This document shows positions 7,074-8,212 of a stretch of 8,212 nt of DNA, piece by piece. Under the pieces are notes generated by a model. It was not told where the DNA came from. It saw only the letters and a program-made list of their open reading frames with translations, and did not search any database. Every line of letters begins with the position of its first letter. The first letter of the stretch is position 1. Position numbers and translations under genes: made by a program. This DNA comes from UBA6164 sp045107135 (GTDB lineage Bacteria; Patescibacteriota; Gracilibacteria; BD1-5; UBA6164), in NCBI GenBank assembly GCA_045107135.1, contig JASFZI010000013.1, positions 1 to 8,212 on the forward strand, written 5' to 3'.

Positions 7074-8212
7074 CTAATTATTTCTTTTAAAATTTGATGT
7101 AAACCAATCAGGATTATTGCTTTCTCAGTTTCTAAAAAACTCTTGTATAGAGCTATCTACATTTTTTAAATAAAGATTAAAAATCTCTCAAGTCATTTTA
7201 GAATATTTTTTGTTATATTCTTTATTTATATCATTAATAAGTGAATTTATTTTTTGAATAATTGTTTCTTTTATTTGGTTAGGAGATTTGTGTATTGTAT
7301 ATCATGATAATTTTTTTAAAAATTCAACTATCTCTTTATTTTTATCATGAGAAAATTGTAAGTTTTTAAATGTAAATATCATAAGTTCTCTAAAAAATCT
7401 TTCAACTTTGAAAAATTCACAATTATTAATTTCATCAGATGATAATATAATATATCAATCACAATTAGGTATTTCTTCTTTTGGAAAGAAAGGGGCTTTA
7501 TTAATAATAGCTGATGTTATATAGCTGGTCGTTGTATCATATACAAATAAAACTTCTATTGTTTCATCATCCTTACCTAAATCTGATAATTCTTTAATTC
7601 TAGGGACTCAACTATCAGATCTAACAACTCAATTTTCAACAAAAGTAGATCAGGGTTTTGCAAAAATATATTTATGGTTTTTTCATATAGATTCAAGACT
7701 TTTTGAATCTACGTGGCATGTTGATCTTATTGCTGTTTGAAAATCAACTCATTTTATTTCTTTATTTTCAATATACAATGAATTAAAATTCGAGAATATA
7801 ATTTTATTATATGATCAAATTATAACTTCATAAAAATTTATTTCTAAATATTTTTTTAATTCTTCTATGATGTCTCTATTATGCTCTAAAAAATCTAAAT
7901 CTTCTTCATTTAAATTATTTTCTTTATCATTAAATCTATAGGTAATATCATTTGAAAACATTGTACAAACTTTATAAACTTTTGTATTTAGTTTTATATT
8001 TTTCAATCATTTTAACACTTTTTCTTTCTCACTTCATTCATTAAATCTCTTATAATTATTTATCAATTCTTCTACAAATATTTTTAATACATTTTCAGGA
8101 ATAGCTCTTGATAATTTTCAGGAATTATTTAAATCAACAAGAGATTCATAAATATTAAAATATGCATAGTCTGAAACTCAATATGTAACTGTATTTCATT
8201 TTTGTTTTCAAT
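7074..8212 (-). CDS. Hypothetical protein, N-terminus beyond the window
   Basis: I do not recognise this protein. The frame is open from the right edge (phase: two bases of a split codon at 8212-8211) to TAG at 7076-7074, giving 378 residues with UGA = Gly. There is no membrane helix in the visible part. It looks like a folded, mostly cytoplasmic protein with alternating helical (I-I-E-E-L-K-K-Y-L-E-I, about residues 119-129) and strand-rich parts, a beta-rich middle (K-N-H-K-Y-I-F-A-K-P-G-S-T-F-V-E-N-G), followed by E-V-L-F-V-Y-D-T-T-T-S-Y and G-Y-I-I-L-S-S-D. The last 100 residues are Lys/Asn-rich helix. The gene ends 64 bases before the TrmB-type gene on the same strand, so they may share a transcript, but a separate promoter for the latter is possible. 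No catalytic motif that I can name is visible. Confidence 0.85.

Noticed and set aside
6407..8006. Separate small proteins at 6407-6607, 6653-6880 and 7815-8006.
   Set aside because: They are in frame with the TrmB-type gene or the right-edge gene and are separated only by UGA glycine codons, so they are pieces of the longer proteins.

Overview
The window is very A+T-rich (roughly three quarters or more A+T by eye) and is readable only if UGA is translated as glycine (translation table 25). Under the standard code every gene breaks into fragments. With UGA = Gly, six long frames open without interruption and family motifs appear with glycine exactly where it is required (for example K-T-G of a penicillin-binding protein, A-G-N-T-G of PlsX and A-G-H-R-G of a prohibitin-like protein). 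UGG is kept for tryptophan. This points to a Patescibacteria/CPR bacterium of Candidatus Gracilibacteria (BD1-5) or Candidatus Absconditabacteria (SR1); the window alone does not decide between them.

Layout. Left edge, minus strand: the first codons of an unknown gene (1-59) and, 30 bases upstream of it, a 183-residue acidic hypothetical protein (90-641). A divergent intergenic region (642-843) separates these from two plus-strand genes: a bifunctional class A penicillin-binding protein (844-3111, TTG start) and the phosphate acyltransferase PlsX (3204-4295), the latter with its own good promoter-like sequence. A perfect 36-base palindrome (4299-4334) sits between the convergent plsX and SPFH genes and looks like a shared bidirectional terminator.

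The right half is all minus strand. In the order of transcription it carries a large unrecognised protein (7074 to beyond 8212, N-terminus missing), a TrmB-type winged-helix regulator (6269-7009), an LppM-like lipoprotein (5310-6209) and a prohibitin/SPFH membrane protein (4334-5287). Gaps of 64, 59 and 22 bases suggest one operon or a pair of overlapping transcription units.

Functionally, the window is about the cell envelope: peptidoglycan polymerisation and cross-linking (PBP1A-like), the first committed step of phospholipid synthesis (PlsX), and a regulator-lipoprotein-SPFH cassette that may organise or monitor the membrane. There are no RNA genes, CRISPR arrays, insertion sequences or long repeats. 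The least described parts are the lipoprotein/SPFH cassette, the right-edge protein, an insertion of about 100 residues in the glycosyltransferase part of the PBP, and the near-total absence of CGN arginine codons (one CGG in about 2,500 codons).
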